From assembly GCA_003554865.1 (NCBI GenBank), contig PWHJ01000152.1, positions 1 to 64,000 of the forward strand: 64,000 nt of DNA. Direction: 5' to 3'. Made by a program: the position numbers and the translations under genes. The notes under the pieces were generated by a model that did no database searches, was not told where the DNA came from, and saw nothing but the letters and a program-made list of their open reading frames with translations. Below, one piece after another: positions 40,701 through 49,964 of this stretch; positions within the stretch are counted from its first letter, which is position 1; every line of letters starts with the position of its first letter. This DNA is from Bacteroidota bacterium (GTDB taxonomy: Bacteria > Bacteroidota > Bacteroidia > Bacteroidales > PUMT01).

Positions 40701-41021
40701 GTCATTCCCGCACAAACTTACTTCATGGACTTTTGGGGTAACCCGGAAGCCTCAATTATTGACGGCTCCTTTGTAAAGCTCCGGGAGGTTACAGTAGGCT
40801 ATGACATTCCGCGAAACATAGTAGACAGACTCGGTTATGTGCGCAATGCAAGGCTTTCATTTGTCGGCCGCAACCTGGCGATGCTCTACACCCATGAATC
40901 CAACAACATAAATATAGATCCCGAAACAGGATTCGGTACCACAAATACGGGAATGGGTTATGAGCAGTACCAGATACCTGCTACAAGAAGCCTTGGATTC
41001 AGGGTTACCTTAAATTTCTAA
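37701..41021 (+). CDS. SusC/RagA-family TonB-linked outer-membrane protein
   Basis: VTGTVTSEEDGNPLPGVSVVIQGTNIGTVTDFEGNYSI; plug VIRGNSSFGDNQPMFVVDGTPI; 1106 aa. Confidence 0.95.
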   Translation: MKRLILFFTFFVMGAAPLLLSQTVQVTGTVTSEEDGNPLPGVSVVIQGTNIGTVTDFEGNYSIAVPEDENILVFRFVGMRTQEVAIEGRTVIDIEMETDILGLEEVIVTALGISRERRGLGYAVQDVSGADIAEAKDMNLVSSLSGRVAGVQVTGTSGAVGSSSRIVIRGNSSFGDNQPMFVVDGTPISNFATSVSQWGGADYGNAVMDLDPANIESMTVLKGGMAAALYGQNAANGVVLITTKDASRTPAATGVNISSSVTFDAPYIFPDYQNKYGQGMNGSELLYQRYLAATGQTEAEYSYQQYALERTFRYYDGRGGGLFDGRDESWGARLDTGLRLPQFNSPYTLDENGLPVYEHTPWVSNPGNTRDFFKTGHTTDNSIEIFGGAGTHTNARLSFSNSSTAGTIPNTDLRRNSINFSATTNVTDNLTARLTGTYVKNYSDNLPGGGYDADNVMQSIGGWFGRQVDMKALEENWQTRDPFGYYYNWNQTYFSNPYFIANRMIKGRERDRIFGNFALTYELTDWLNIMGRVGNDYFTENRKSVWPDGSIGVGVTQGGAFWENERSNNEFNADLFLNFDRELSSDIRIDGLVGANYMNRTYRFMNIQADMLTVPDLFTIGNVSGTPRASMNNSEVVSNSIFGSVNISYRNFLFLNTTARNDWSSTLPSDEWSYFYPSAGMSFVFTEAFGMDPSLLSYGKIRGSWAQVGKATDPYQTIGTYSQPAATFRGVTQFFLDRTLPPPNLKNETTTTYEAGLELNFMRNRLRFDGTYFNNIVTDHIMPVNISSASGYGSMLINAGETQNTGFELVLSGDIVKNREGFNWSTTVNWSKTKDMVNELYGDLESYQISSSWGGLTIEARPGKRYGVMMGPGFARDDQGRVIVHPTSGRVLKTPVPVEIGNITPDWIGGVRNSFSYRNLSMSFLVDMRMGGDLFSVTHWFGGYAGVASFTAEGDMRENGLVVGKDVVSQWGAVLAATDEGAIVRDERGFPVGSGVENDIVIPAQTYFMDFWGNPEASIIDGSFVKLREVTVGYDIPRNIVDRLGYVRNARLSFVGRNLAMLYTHESNNINIDPETGFGTTNTGMGYEQYQIPATRSLGFRVTLNF

Positions 41022-41039
41022 AGTAAAAAACAAGCAATC

Positions 41040-42503
41040 ATGAAAAAACATACAAAAATACTGGCAGCTTTTATAACCGGGTTGATAATTCTATCCCTTT
41101 CGTGTACCAAGGACTTTGAGGAGATCAATACCGATCCGAACAACCCGGTGGAGGCACCCTCAATCAATATTATAGCAAATGCTATAAGGTTTTACACTCA
41201 AAACCAGTTCAACCAATGGGGGGATATGAATGAACCCTCATCGTGGGCAAACCACCTGGGCAAAATACAATACATCGATGAAGCCCAGTACAAGTTCCGT
41301 GAAGGAGTGGTAAACACCAGATGGTCAGTTGCCTATTATAACATAAATGACCTGGACAAAATTATTAAAAAGGAGTCGGCAGAGGACGGCAATCCCAACT
41401 ACAAAGCTATGGCAATGACCTACAGGGCTAACATCTATCAGAGTACGACCGACCGTTTCGGGAATATTCCATACACTGAAGCAGCTTTAGGGGATGAGGG
41501 CACAACGAACCCTTCGTATGACACCCAGGAGTTCATCTACATGGACCTGCTGGATCAGCTAAAACAGGCAAATGATTTGTACACCCCCTCTCCCGCTTTT
41601 GCCATCGGGCCGAATGATATCCTTTTCGGCGGAGATATGATGAAATGGAAAAAATTCACCAATTCATTGCGGCTCAGAGTTGCCACAAGGATCTCAGATG
41701 TTGCGCCAAATGTTGCCCGCACCCATATTGAAGAGATTCTGGGCAACCCGGCTACTTATCCGGTCATGGAAAGTAACGACGATAATGCTTATCTGTGGTG
41801 GCAGACCAGTCCGCCCTACAAGGAGCCCTGGAATGCGGATTCGGATGACAGAGACGACCACGGAATGTGCAAAACCCTTGTCGACGTACTTCTGGATTTC
41901 AATGACCCCAGACTGCCGGTTTATGCAAAACCCGCAACAAGCGACGGAGAATACAGAGGAGTAATATCCGGGGCCATTGACGGGACTTTTGTTCTTGCCG
42001 ATATCAGCAGAATAGGTGCTCTCTTCAGGGATGTGCCCGACGGATTTTCTCCGATAATGAGATATGCGGAGGTACAGTTTAAAATTGCCGAAGCCGCCCA
42101 CAGGGGATGGAACACGGGGGGCGCTACTGCGCAGCAGGCATATGAGGCTGGCATACAAGCCTCAATTGACGAATATGACCTCGGAGGTTTCAGTGATTAC
42201 ATACAGCAACCGGGAGTGGCCTGGGAAGGTGATATTGAACAGATCTACCTTCAAAAATGGATTGCTCTGTTCAATAATGGAAATGAAGCGTGGGCTGAAA
42301 CCCGCAGAACAGATGTGCCTTTGCTGGAACATGCACCGGGCTCGCCCTATTTCGGTGAACATAACAGGCCTCCATTCCGGTATCCCTATCCAACGGATGA
42401 GGTTAACCTGAACAGCGGGAACGTTACTCCGGAACTGTCGGGTATTGTAAACCACATGTGGGGTAAGCAGATGTGGTGGGACACAAGAACGGGTGTTAAC
42501 TAA
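41040..42503 (+). CDS. SusD/RagB-family lipoprotein (SusD-like group)
   Basis: Lipobox LSLSCTKDFEEINTDPNNP; EQIYLQKWIALFNNGNEAWAETRRTDVP; directly downstream of susC-like gene. Confidence 0.94.
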   Translation: MKKHTKILAAFITGLIILSLSCTKDFEEINTDPNNPVEAPSINIIANAIRFYTQNQFNQWGDMNEPSSWANHLGKIQYIDEAQYKFREGVVNTRWSVAYYNINDLDKIIKKESAEDGNPNYKAMAMTYRANIYQSTTDRFGNIPYTEAALGDEGTTNPSYDTQEFIYMDLLDQLKQANDLYTPSPAFAIGPNDILFGGDMMKWKKFTNSLRLRVATRISDVAPNVARTHIEEILGNPATYPVMESNDDNAYLWWQTSPPYKEPWNADSDDRDDHGMCKTLVDVLLDFNDPRLPVYAKPATSDGEYRGVISGAIDGTFVLADISRIGALFRDVPDGFSPIMRYAEVQFKIAEAAHRGWNTGGATAQQAYEAGIQASIDEYDLGGFSDYIQQPGVAWEGDIEQIYLQKWIALFNNGNEAWAETRRTDVPLLEHAPGSPYFGEHNRPPFRYPYPTDEVNLNSGNVTPELSGIVNHMWGKQMWWDTRTGVN

Positions 42504-42572
42504 CACGCAAAACGTTTTAATTTACCCGGGTTGAATTAATATTAGTATTCACCACACATAGCATTAGAAAAC

Positions 42573-42611
42573 AAAAAACCGTCTGCAGGCAATAAAGGCA
42601 GACGGTTTTTT
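42573..42611 (+). terminator. Intrinsic terminator after susD-like gene
   Basis: AAAAAACCGTCTGC-N11-GCAGACGGTTTTTT. Confidence 0.93.
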
Positions 42612-42803
42612 ATATTTTTAATTGAAAAAATAGGGCCGGTCAAATAAAATTAGCTGACTTACGTCAAAAAAATCAGGAAAAAATAGCATTAAATACGTAT
42701 AACCGGATAAACAGGGATCAGAAAAAAACTTATTGTTATTTGACCAGGCATTCGGTTTCCCTGCAGAAGAAGAAAGAAGGATTGTAATGAATTATTGCCG
42801 GGC

Positions 42804-42821
42804 AAGGAATATATATTCCTT
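42804..42821. promoter_or_regulatory. 18-bp perfect palindrome AAGGAATATATATTCCTT
   Basis: Direct reading; about 190 bp upstream of the PorE-like start. Confidence 0.35.
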
Positions 42822-43010
42822 CAGGTATTTGTATGGCACCGGCTGAAATATTATTTATACCCGGTGAAACGGAAGAATTTGCAACAATTTCAATATTTTT
42901 TTAAATAACGTGCCAATTATTTGGAAAATAATATATTTTTGTTTTATATGCACAGTGGGTGGAATTTAGCAGCTTTGCAAACAATTAAGTTCCCGATTAA
43001 ATATTTACCG

Positions 43011-44969
43011 ATGTTAATCCGGATTTTTCTGTTTTTTGCTTTGTTTTTTCATATGAATCTTTTGTTCTCTCAAAAACAAATTGACCGTAGGGAAACGTTT
43101 TTCGATGCACAGTATTTCCTCTCCTATGAAGACTATTCAGAAGCCGTTCACCACTTCCTTAAACTACACAACTTTGAACCCTTCAACGCACATGTAAACT
43201 ATAAAACCGGTAAGTGTTACCTCAATATTATCGGGAGCAAAACAAAAGCTATCCCTTATATGGAAAGCGCTATCAACAATACCGCCAGATGGCACTGGGG
43301 CTGGGCTTATATTGAGCGCAGGGCCCCTTATGAAGCATTCCTGAAACTGGGAAGGGCGTACCGCATTAACAACGAACTGGAGAAGGCCGAAGAAATGATA
43401 AACCACTACCGGGGCCTTCTGCGCGACAGGCATCAAGACCAAATTGCAAGAGCCGAAAGGGAGCTTGAAATATGCGGTATTGCAAGGGAAATGCAAAAAA
43501 AACCTGTTTACTTCAGGGATATACATCTGGGAGAATCTATAAACACAAGGAACAACAATTTTAACCCGGCCGTTTCGGGCGATGAATTTGTTATGGTTTA
43601 CATGACAAGTCTGCCCTTTTACGATGGTGTCTTTTTCTCAAAGAATGTTAAAGGAGAATGGACTCCGGGTGTAAATATTGTAGATCAGATAGAATCGGAC
43701 GGGGATCACTATGTTTCCTCCCTGAATTATGACGGAACCGAAATGTATTTTGTAAAGGGTGACAAGTTCAAAAGCGATATATATGTTAGTCATTACAGCA
43801 AAGAAAAAGAACAATGGGGGAAGCTGGAAAAATTGAACGACAATATCAACACAAGCTGGAGGGAGTCACATGCCAGCGTTACAAAAGACGGCAACACTCT
43901 TTACTTTACCAGCAACAGGCCCGGAGGGTTCGGCGGACTCGACATATATAAATCGAACCGCACAAGGGGTGGGGACTGGGGGCCGGCAGTCAACCTGGGA
44001 TCAAAAATAAACTCAAAATACCATGAAAAAGCCCCTTTTGTGACCAAAGATGGTGAAACACTCATATTCAGCTCTTTCGGACATTATAACATGGGGGAGT
44101 TCAGCATATTCCGCTCTGATATAACTGAAGAAGGCGAATGGGGGGAGCCGCAAATAAAAGGATACCCGCTCAACACAACTGATGACAACCTTTTCTTTGT
44201 ACCGGTGCGTAACGCAGAGGCGGGGTACTATTCAAAATTTGATGGGAACAATGTTGGCGGAAGCGATATTTACATAGCGGAATTCCTTCCCGAAAAAACA
44301 CCTCCGGAACCGGAGAAGGAGCCCCTGATGTCGCCAGAAGAAATTGAGGAGATCTATAAAAATTACGGGGTAAGGATTACTGACACACTCGATGCTGATG
44401 CAATAGCTCTTGTGACAGAAGACCCCGAAAGCGGGGAAGCAGAATTCACAACAACCCCGGAAAAATTCAACGAATGGTTCAGAGAGAGCCCGGAAAAACT
44501 GGAACATCTCATTCCCTGCGATTGCGACACAACTCTCTTCTGCATAAATATCAGACCTGTATTTTTTGAGTTTGACAAATACGAGATAACCCCATATGCC
44601 CGTCTTGAACTTGAGCGTCTTGCAAGCATAATGAAAGAATACCCCGATCTGGAAATAGAAGTAGTAGGACATGCCTGTAATATGGGCTCCGTTCCCTTCA
44701 ACCAGAGGTTATCGGAAAACCGTGCAAAATCGGTTGCAGAATATTTAATTTCAAGCGGTATTTGCGAAGACCGCATATCATGGCGCGGAGAAAGCGAGCT
44801 CAGTCCGATCGCCATCAACACCAACCCTGACGGCACACCCAATAAGGTTGGAAGAATATACAACAGAAGAGCCGACATTATAGTTGTACATACAGAACAT
44901 CCTTATATAGTAACGGAAGAAATATTTATACCTGAAGAATTGAAGATAAAAGAACAAGAAGAGCAATGA
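43011..44969 (+). CDS. OmpA-family protein with TPR and PD40 propeller (PorE-like architecture)
   Basis: Signal peptide from MLIRIFLFFALFF (ORF opens at 42921); TPR-like N-terminus; KDGNTLYFTSNRPGGFGGLDIYKS; C-terminal OmpA VVGHACNMGSVPFNQRLSENRAKSVAEYLI. Confidence 0.85.
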   Translation: MLIRIFLFFALFFHMNLLFSQKQIDRRETFFDAQYFLSYEDYSEAVHHFLKLHNFEPFNAHVNYKTGKCYLNIIGSKTKAIPYMESAINNTARWHWGWAYIERRAPYEAFLKLGRAYRINNELEKAEEMINHYRGLLRDRHQDQIARAERELEICGIAREMQKKPVYFRDIHLGESINTRNNNFNPAVSGDEFVMVYMTSLPFYDGVFFSKNVKGEWTPGVNIVDQIESDGDHYVSSLNYDGTEMYFVKGDKFKSDIYVSHYSKEKEQWGKLEKLNDNINTSWRESHASVTKDGNTLYFTSNRPGGFGGLDIYKSNRTRGGDWGPAVNLGSKINSKYHEKAPFVTKDGETLIFSSFGHYNMGEFSIFRSDITEEGEWGEPQIKGYPLNTTDDNLFFVPVRNAEAGYYSKFDGNNVGGSDIYIAEFLPEKTPPEPEKEPLMSPEEIEEIYKNYGVRITDTLDADAIALVTEDPESGEAEFTTTPEKFNEWFRESPEKLEHLIPCDCDTTLFCINIRPVFFEFDKYEITPYARLELERLASIMKEYPDLEIEVVGHACNMGSVPFNQRLSENRAKSVAEYLISSGICEDRISWRGESELSPIAINTNPDGTPNKVGRIYNRRADIIVVHTEHPYIVTEEIFIPEELKIKEQEEQ

Positions 44970-45505
44970 ACATACTAAAAGGAGAAGCGGTACGGCTGAG
45001 GGCACTGGAACCCACGGACGTGGATCTGCTTTACGAATGGGAAAACAACTCCAGTATCTGGTCAATAAGCAACACTATTGTGCCTTTTTCACGCTTTGTT
45101 CTTGAGAAATATATAGCAGACTCCCATCTGGACATTTTCCAGACCAAACAACTTCGCTTAATGATAGATCTAATAAGGAGTGAAGGTAACAAAACTATCG
45201 GAGCCATTGACCTTTACGACTTTGATCCAATGCACAGCCGGGCAGGTATAGGAATACTCATAAATAACGAAAAAAACAGAAATCGCGGTTATGCTTCTGA
45301 ATCTCTTTCCCTGCTGATCAACTATGCATTTAAAATACTCCAGCTTCACCAGCTTTATTGCAACATCGACAGTGACAACAAAGTAAGCCTGAGGCTATTC
45401 AAAAAATTCAACTTTGAGGTGATCGGTGAAAAGAAAGAGTGGAACCGGACTCCTCAAGGATGGAAAAGCGAGTACATGCTGCAGCTTATAAACAAAAACG
45501 ATTAA
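44966..45505 (+). CDS. GNAT-family N-acetyltransferase
   Basis: VRLRALEPTDVDLLYEWENNSSIW, GIGILINNEKNRNRGYASESLSLLINYAF; 4-bp overlap with upstream gene. Confidence 0.9.
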   Translation: MNILKGEAVRLRALEPTDVDLLYEWENNSSIWSISNTIVPFSRFVLEKYIADSHLDIFQTKQLRLMIDLIRSEGNKTIGAIDLYDFDPMHSRAGIGILINNEKNRNRGYASESLSLLINYAFKILQLHQLYCNIDSDNKVSLRLFKKFNFEVIGEKKEWNRTPQGWKSEYMLQLINKND

Positions 45506-45960
45506 CCCTCTTTTAGCTCCCCGTATACTGGTATTTGCCTCAAAAACCGATACGTTCCCCTGCCGTGCTCAATAAGGCAGCAGTAATGGCTCAGTCCGTT
45601 GGTAACCACAAGATAAGATACCCTGAAACTTATATTGTACCGGGCAATTTGTTCAAAAACATTTTGGGAAATATTAACCGAAGGTGCTTTACACTCAACA
45701 ATTAAAAGGGGGGTGCCCATGCGGCCAAAAACAACGATATCACAGCGTTTATCAACATTGTGAACTTTCAGGGGCAACTCAACGGCCACAAGTGAAAGAG
45801 GAACATTTTTTTCACTCTCCAGATATTTTATAAAATTTTGCCTAACCCATTCTTCGGGTGTTAGGGGCACATACTTCTTTCTTATCCCGTCAAAAATAAA
45901 TTTTCTCTCCCCTTCTGATTTTATTTTGAAAGAATAAACAGGTAAATTTAACTTCTCCAT
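45502..45960 (-). CDS. Stand-alone type I restriction HsdR N-terminal-like (PD-(D/E)XK) protein
   Basis: CDIVVFGRMGTPLLIVECKAPSVNISQNVFEQIARYN; start re-assigned to MEKLNLPVYSF. Confidence 0.8.
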   Translation of the reverse strand: MEKLNLPVYSFKIKSEGERKFIFDGIRKKYVPLTPEEWVRQNFIKYLESEKNVPLSLVAVELPLKVHNVDKRCDIVVFGRMGTPLLIVECKAPSVNISQNVFEQIARYNISFRVSYLVVTNGLSHYCCLIEHGRGTYRFLRQIPVYGELKEG

Positions 45961-46024
45961 CGGAAAGCAAAATTTCCGCCAAGTTAGCAATAATGGTCCC
46001 AATTTAAAACTTTGTTTTACAGTT

Positions 46025-47047
46025 ATGTCAAAGATGAAGTTCAGTGATATAGCAAATGAACTGAAAAAAGGTATATACCGTCCGGTCTATTTTTTATATG
46101 GCGACGAACCATACTTTATTGATAAAATAACAACTTATATCCAAAAAAATGTTTTAAGCGAAGCTGAAAAATCCTTTAACCTCACGCTGTTTTACGGAAG
46201 GGATACCAATGGCGATACCGTGATTACTGCCGCACGAAGGTTCCCGATGATGGCAAAATACCAGGTCATCATACTTAAAGAAGCACAGTACATGAATATA
46301 GAAGAGCTTACACCCTATGTGAGGCAGCCTTTAGAATCAACCATACTTGTCATTAATTACAAAAACAAAAATCCTGACAAAAGGAAAAAATCTGTTAAGG
46401 AGCTGCTTGAAGCAATACCTGCCAGCAATGGTATTGTGTTTGAATCCTCGAGGTTGTATGAGGAAAAAATTCCGGAATGGATAATAAGTTACCTCAAAGG
46501 GAAAAAGTACACCATTACAATGGATGCCTGTGGGATGCTTACCGAATACCTCGGCAATGATCTCGGTAAAATTGCCAATGAACTGGACAAGCTTATTATA
46601 ACTCTCCCGGAAGGGGAAGAGCAGATTACTCCCGAACACATTGAACACAATATAGGTATGAGCAGGGAATACAACAATTTTGAGCTGAACAAGGCGCTGG
46701 CCTCAAAAAATGTACTTAAAGCAAACCAAATTAACAACTATTTTGCCAGAAACCAAAAGGACAACAATATAGCACTCACCCTTGCAATGCTTTATTTCTT
46801 TTTCAGCAAGGTGCTCACATACCATTTCATCAAGAACAAGTCAAAGAAAAATGTAGCCTCGGTTCTGAAGGTGAACCCTTTTTTTGTTTCCGAATATGAG
46901 CAAGCTGCAAAAAATTACAGCAAAAAAAAGGTTGTAAATATTATTCGAATGCTCAGGGAATACGATCTGAAATCAAAAGGTTTCGGCAATGTGTCGGCAG
47001 ATGCGGGGGACCTTCTCAGGGAGCTTGTATACAAGATACTGCACTGA
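46025..47047 (+). CDS. holA: DNA polymerase III subunit delta
   Basis: PVYFLYGDEPYFIDKITTYIQ; ARRFPMMAKYQVIILKEAQ; DLGKIANELDKL. Confidence 0.9.
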   Translation: MSKMKFSDIANELKKGIYRPVYFLYGDEPYFIDKITTYIQKNVLSEAEKSFNLTLFYGRDTNGDTVITAARRFPMMAKYQVIILKEAQYMNIEELTPYVRQPLESTILVINYKNKNPDKRKKSVKELLEAIPASNGIVFESSRLYEEKIPEWIISYLKGKKYTITMDACGMLTEYLGNDLGKIANELDKLIITLPEGEEQITPEHIEHNIGMSREYNNFELNKALASKNVLKANQINNYFARNQKDNNIALTLAMLYFFFSKVLTYHFIKNKSKKNVASVLKVNPFFVSEYEQAAKNYSKKKVVNIIRMLREYDLKSKGFGNVSADAGDLLRELVYKILH

Positions 47048-47177
47048 ATCCGGCTGATCTCTTCCGGTTTCAACCGCTTTTTTACTGCACATTCTATTGG
47101 TTTAAGGGGGATATTGAAGTCCACAAAAAAGAAGGTTATAAAATCCGGGCGCTTTTATATATTTGCAAAAAAATGTT

Positions 47178-47801
47178 ATGAACCTTACTCTCATTATTAT
47201 AATTGTAACTTCTTTAATATCCATAGCCGGTTTTTCCAGACCCGAGCTTTCAAGGAAATTTATATTCAACCCGTATCTGGTTTACCACCGGAAGGAGCTG
47301 CACCGGCTGATCACTCACTCTTTTTTGCATGCCGACTGGGCTCACCTTATCATTAATATGATAGTTCTGCTTTCATTCGGTACCGCCGTGGAAAGATACT
47401 TTATGGAGCTCGCGGCAGAAGGGGTCGCCGGTCACCCCTCAACATCTTTCCTCTTTCTCTACTTTGCCGGGGTTATCATATCCACACTCTCCACCCTTTT
47501 CAAACACAAGAACAACTCCTGGTATAATGCCGTGGGGGCATCCGGTGGTGTCTCGGCAGTTTTGTTCACCAGTATTTTCTTTGATCCCTGGCGAAACCTT
47601 TACCTGTTTGCCGTTTTACCCATTCCGGGGATTTTGTTTGGAGCAGCCTATCTGGCATATTCCCATTATATGAGTAAAAAGGCGGCGGACAATGTCAATC
47701 ATGACGCACACTTTATAGGTGCGGTCTTCGGGCTAATATTCCCCTTGTTTATAGATCCGGGTCTTATACATCACTTTATAGGACAACTGCTTAACTTTTA
47801 A
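47178..47801 (+). CDS. Rhomboid-family intramembrane serine protease
   Basis: LITHSFLHADWAHLIINMIVLLSFG; NAVGASGGVSAVLF; HDAHFIGAVFG. Confidence 0.92.
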   Translation: MNLTLIIIIVTSLISIAGFSRPELSRKFIFNPYLVYHRKELHRLITHSFLHADWAHLIINMIVLLSFGTAVERYFMELAAEGVAGHPSTSFLFLYFAGVIISTLSTLFKHKNNSWYNAVGASGGVSAVLFTSIFFDPWRNLYLFAVLPIPGILFGAAYLAYSHYMSKKAADNVNHDAHFIGAVFGLIFPLFIDPGLIHHFIGQLLNF

Positions 47802-47803
47802 AG

Positions 47804-48304
47804 ATGGGAAAAAACAGGGCCATATTCCTTGACCGCGACGGAGTTGTCAACATGGAAAGAAATGAATACACCTACAGACCGGAGGATTTTCATTTCACCC
47901 CGGGTTTGGCAAATGCACTTAAAATTCTCAAAAAACAAGGTTTTATTATAATTGTGATCACAAACCAGAGCGGTATAGCAAAAGGAATATATACCCGCGG
48001 GGATGTTGAAAATCTGCACAGGTGGATGAACGCACAGCTCGCTGAAAAAGGCGTCGCAATAGATGAAATATATTTCTGTCCGCATCACCCCTCAACAGGT
48101 AAATGCTTTTGCAGGAAACCGGATAATCTGCTAATTCAAAAAAGTATCGGCAGGTTCGGCATCAATCCCTCTGGCTCTTTTATGATAGGAGACAGCAAAA
48201 GAGATGTTGAGGCAGCTGAAAAAACCGGCATAAAAGGGATCCTGGTTGAAAAAAACCTGCCACTGACACTTCATATAAATAAGATAACAGGAAGCTATGG
48301 CTGA
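47804..48304 (+). CDS. gmhB: D-glycero-D-manno-heptose 1,7-bisphosphate phosphatase-like HAD hydrolase
   Basis: AIFLDRDGVVNMERNEYTYRPEDF; ITNQSGIAKGIYT; CPHHPSTGKCFCRKPDN; MIGDSKRDVEAA. Confidence 0.88.
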   Translation: MGKNRAIFLDRDGVVNMERNEYTYRPEDFHFTPGLANALKILKKQGFIIIVITNQSGIAKGIYTRGDVENLHRWMNAQLAEKGVAIDEIYFCPHHPSTGKCFCRKPDNLLIQKSIGRFGINPSGSFMIGDSKRDVEAAEKTGIKGILVEKNLPLTLHINKITGSYG

Positions 48305-49157
48305 TAACGGACAATTCATATGTTTTAACGGGAAGATGATACCGGCCACATCTCCTTCACTTTTCCACAATAACCGGGGATTTTGCTACGGCGATGCACT
48401 TTTTGAAACAATCCACGCCAACGGAACCCGTATCCAGTTTTTCACTGAACACTACAGGCGCATAACAACCCATCTATCCCTTTTGAAAATAAAACCGCCC
48501 CGGTTTTTCAGCCCGCAAAATCTCGAAGAGGCAATGATCAAGCTTTTAAACAAAAACCGGCTGCTGAAGGGTGCCCGTCTTCGCCTGTCTGTTTTTCGCA
48601 ACAGCGGGGGGTATTATACCCCGCAAACAAATGAAAGTTCATATCTTATAACAGCAACCCCTTTGGAAGAGGACCTCTACACCCTTAACAAAAAAGGCCT
48701 GAAAATAGATATATTCAGGGATATACATAAACCCCTCAACCGGTTCTCCAACATGAAAACAGCCAATAGTCTGCTTTATATCATGGCAGGGATAAAAAAG
48801 AGTGAAAACGGGGTTGACGATATGATACTGGTGAATGAAAAAGGTAATCTTTGCGAAGGTATCGCTTCCAACCTGTTTTTAGTAAAGGGAAAGGAGATAT
48901 TCACACCGCCGCTTGGAGACGGATGCGTGGAGGGAGTAATGCGCGGGCAATTGATCCGCATTGCAGCAGAAAACGGATTTTTCTGCAGGGAGAAAAGCCT
49001 GGTTGAAAATGACCTGAAGGAAGCAGATGAGATATTTCTTTCAAATGCAGTAAAAGGAATCACATGGGTTGTTGCCTGGAAACAAAAAAGATACTACAAA
49101 AAAATATCCGTTATGCTCACTGAAGCCCTTAATAAAGAGCAGTTCCCCGACACTTAA
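48297..49157 (+). CDS. Aminotransferase class IV (IlvE/PabC-like)
   Basis: NNRGFCYGDALFETIHANGTRIQFFTEHYRR; LVNEKGNLCEGIASNLFLVKG; overlaps gmhB by 8 bp. Confidence 0.88.
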   Translation: MADNGQFICFNGKMIPATSPSLFHNNRGFCYGDALFETIHANGTRIQFFTEHYRRITTHLSLLKIKPPRFFSPQNLEEAMIKLLNKNRLLKGARLRLSVFRNSGGYYTPQTNESSYLITATPLEEDLYTLNKKGLKIDIFRDIHKPLNRFSNMKTANSLLYIMAGIKKSENGVDDMILVNEKGNLCEGIASNLFLVKGKEIFTPPLGDGCVEGVMRGQLIRIAAENGFFCREKSLVENDLKEADEIFLSNAVKGITWVVAWKQKRYYKKISVMLTEALNKEQFPDT

Positions 49158-49216
49158 AAGAGACATGTCAGGCTTGCTGAAAACTTTTAAAAGCGGTATT
49201 GGCATATTTGCGGTTG

Positions 49217-49380
49217 GCTGTTTAAAGGGGGGCGTTCCCTTCAAGGCTTTTGAAGGGGAGGGTTTCCCGTTTCGCATCATCAAAGATGAGAGTTTTTGGG
49301 TCGAAGCATCAAAGATAAGAGTATCTGGTTCACAGCATCAAAGATGAGGGTTTCCTGCTTCTCAGTATCAGTTGAGACCG
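49217..49380. repeat. Degenerate tandem array, about 5 units, 29-30 bp period
   Basis: Units around GGCTGTTTAAAGGGGGGCGTTCCC, GGCTTTTGAAGGGGAGGGTTTCCCGTTTC, GCATCATCAAAGATGAGAGTTTTTGGG, GCATCAAAGATAAGAGTATCTGG, GCATCAAAGATGAGGGTTTCCTGCTTC. Confidence 0.75.
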
Positions 49381-49964
49381 GGATTGTCGGGAAAGTTGGT
49401 CCACAACCGGTACTTGCCTCCAAGGGCATCAAGAAGATTGTGCCATGAAAATGGGCTTTTACATTCCATAATTGTTTTTTCATCGAATTGTCCGATCACC
49501 CAGGAATTCTCTGAAATTTCCCTTTCAAGCTGTTTGGGCTCCCATCCGGAATAGCCTACAAAAAACCTGATCTTGTCAGGATCAATCTTACCGGCACGCA
49601 TCATCTCTTTTACAATTTCAAAATCACCCCCCCAGTAAATATTTTTGTAAACCTTCACACTGTTTGGTATAAGATCGCCCATAAGATGTATATAATGAAC
49701 TGTATTGGTGCCCACCGGACCCCCCATGGAAACAAAAGCCTCCTTATCCGGAAAATCCGATACCAGCTCATCTATTCCAACATCCAAAGGCTTGTTGAGC
49801 AAAAAGCCAACACTTCCGTTATCGCCATGTTCGGTGAGCAATATGACAGAACGCCTGAAATATTCGTCGACAAGGAAGGGCTCTGAAATTAAAATTTTTC
49901 CCTGTGCCGGCTTAATATCGTTTTGATCAATCTTGAAAAGGTCAAAAGGTAGGTCCATTTTCAA
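49368..49964 (-). CDS. YqgE/AlgH family protein
   Basis: GKILISEPFLVDEYFRRSVILLTEHGDNGSVGFLLNKPL; FVGYSGWEPKQLEREISENSW. Confidence 0.94.
   Translation of the reverse strand: MKMDLPFDLFKIDQNDIKPAQGKILISEPFLVDEYFRRSVILLTEHGDNGSVGFLLNKPLDVGIDELVSDFPDKEAFVSMGGPVGTNTVHYIHLMGDLIPNSVKVYKNIYWGGDFEIVKEMMRAGKIDPDKIRFFVGYSGWEPKQLEREISENSWVIGQFDEKTIMECKSPFSWHNLLDALGGKYRLWTNFPDNPGLN

Noticed and set aside
45502-45960. Type I restriction-modification system
   Set aside because: Only a stand-alone HsdR N-terminal-like domain; no helicase motor, HsdM or HsdS.
47158-47165. TATATTTG matches to the Bacteroidota -7 promoter element (also 2287-2294)
   Set aside because: The -7 element matches but no convincing -33 TTG at proper spacing was found; too AT-rich to call by eye.
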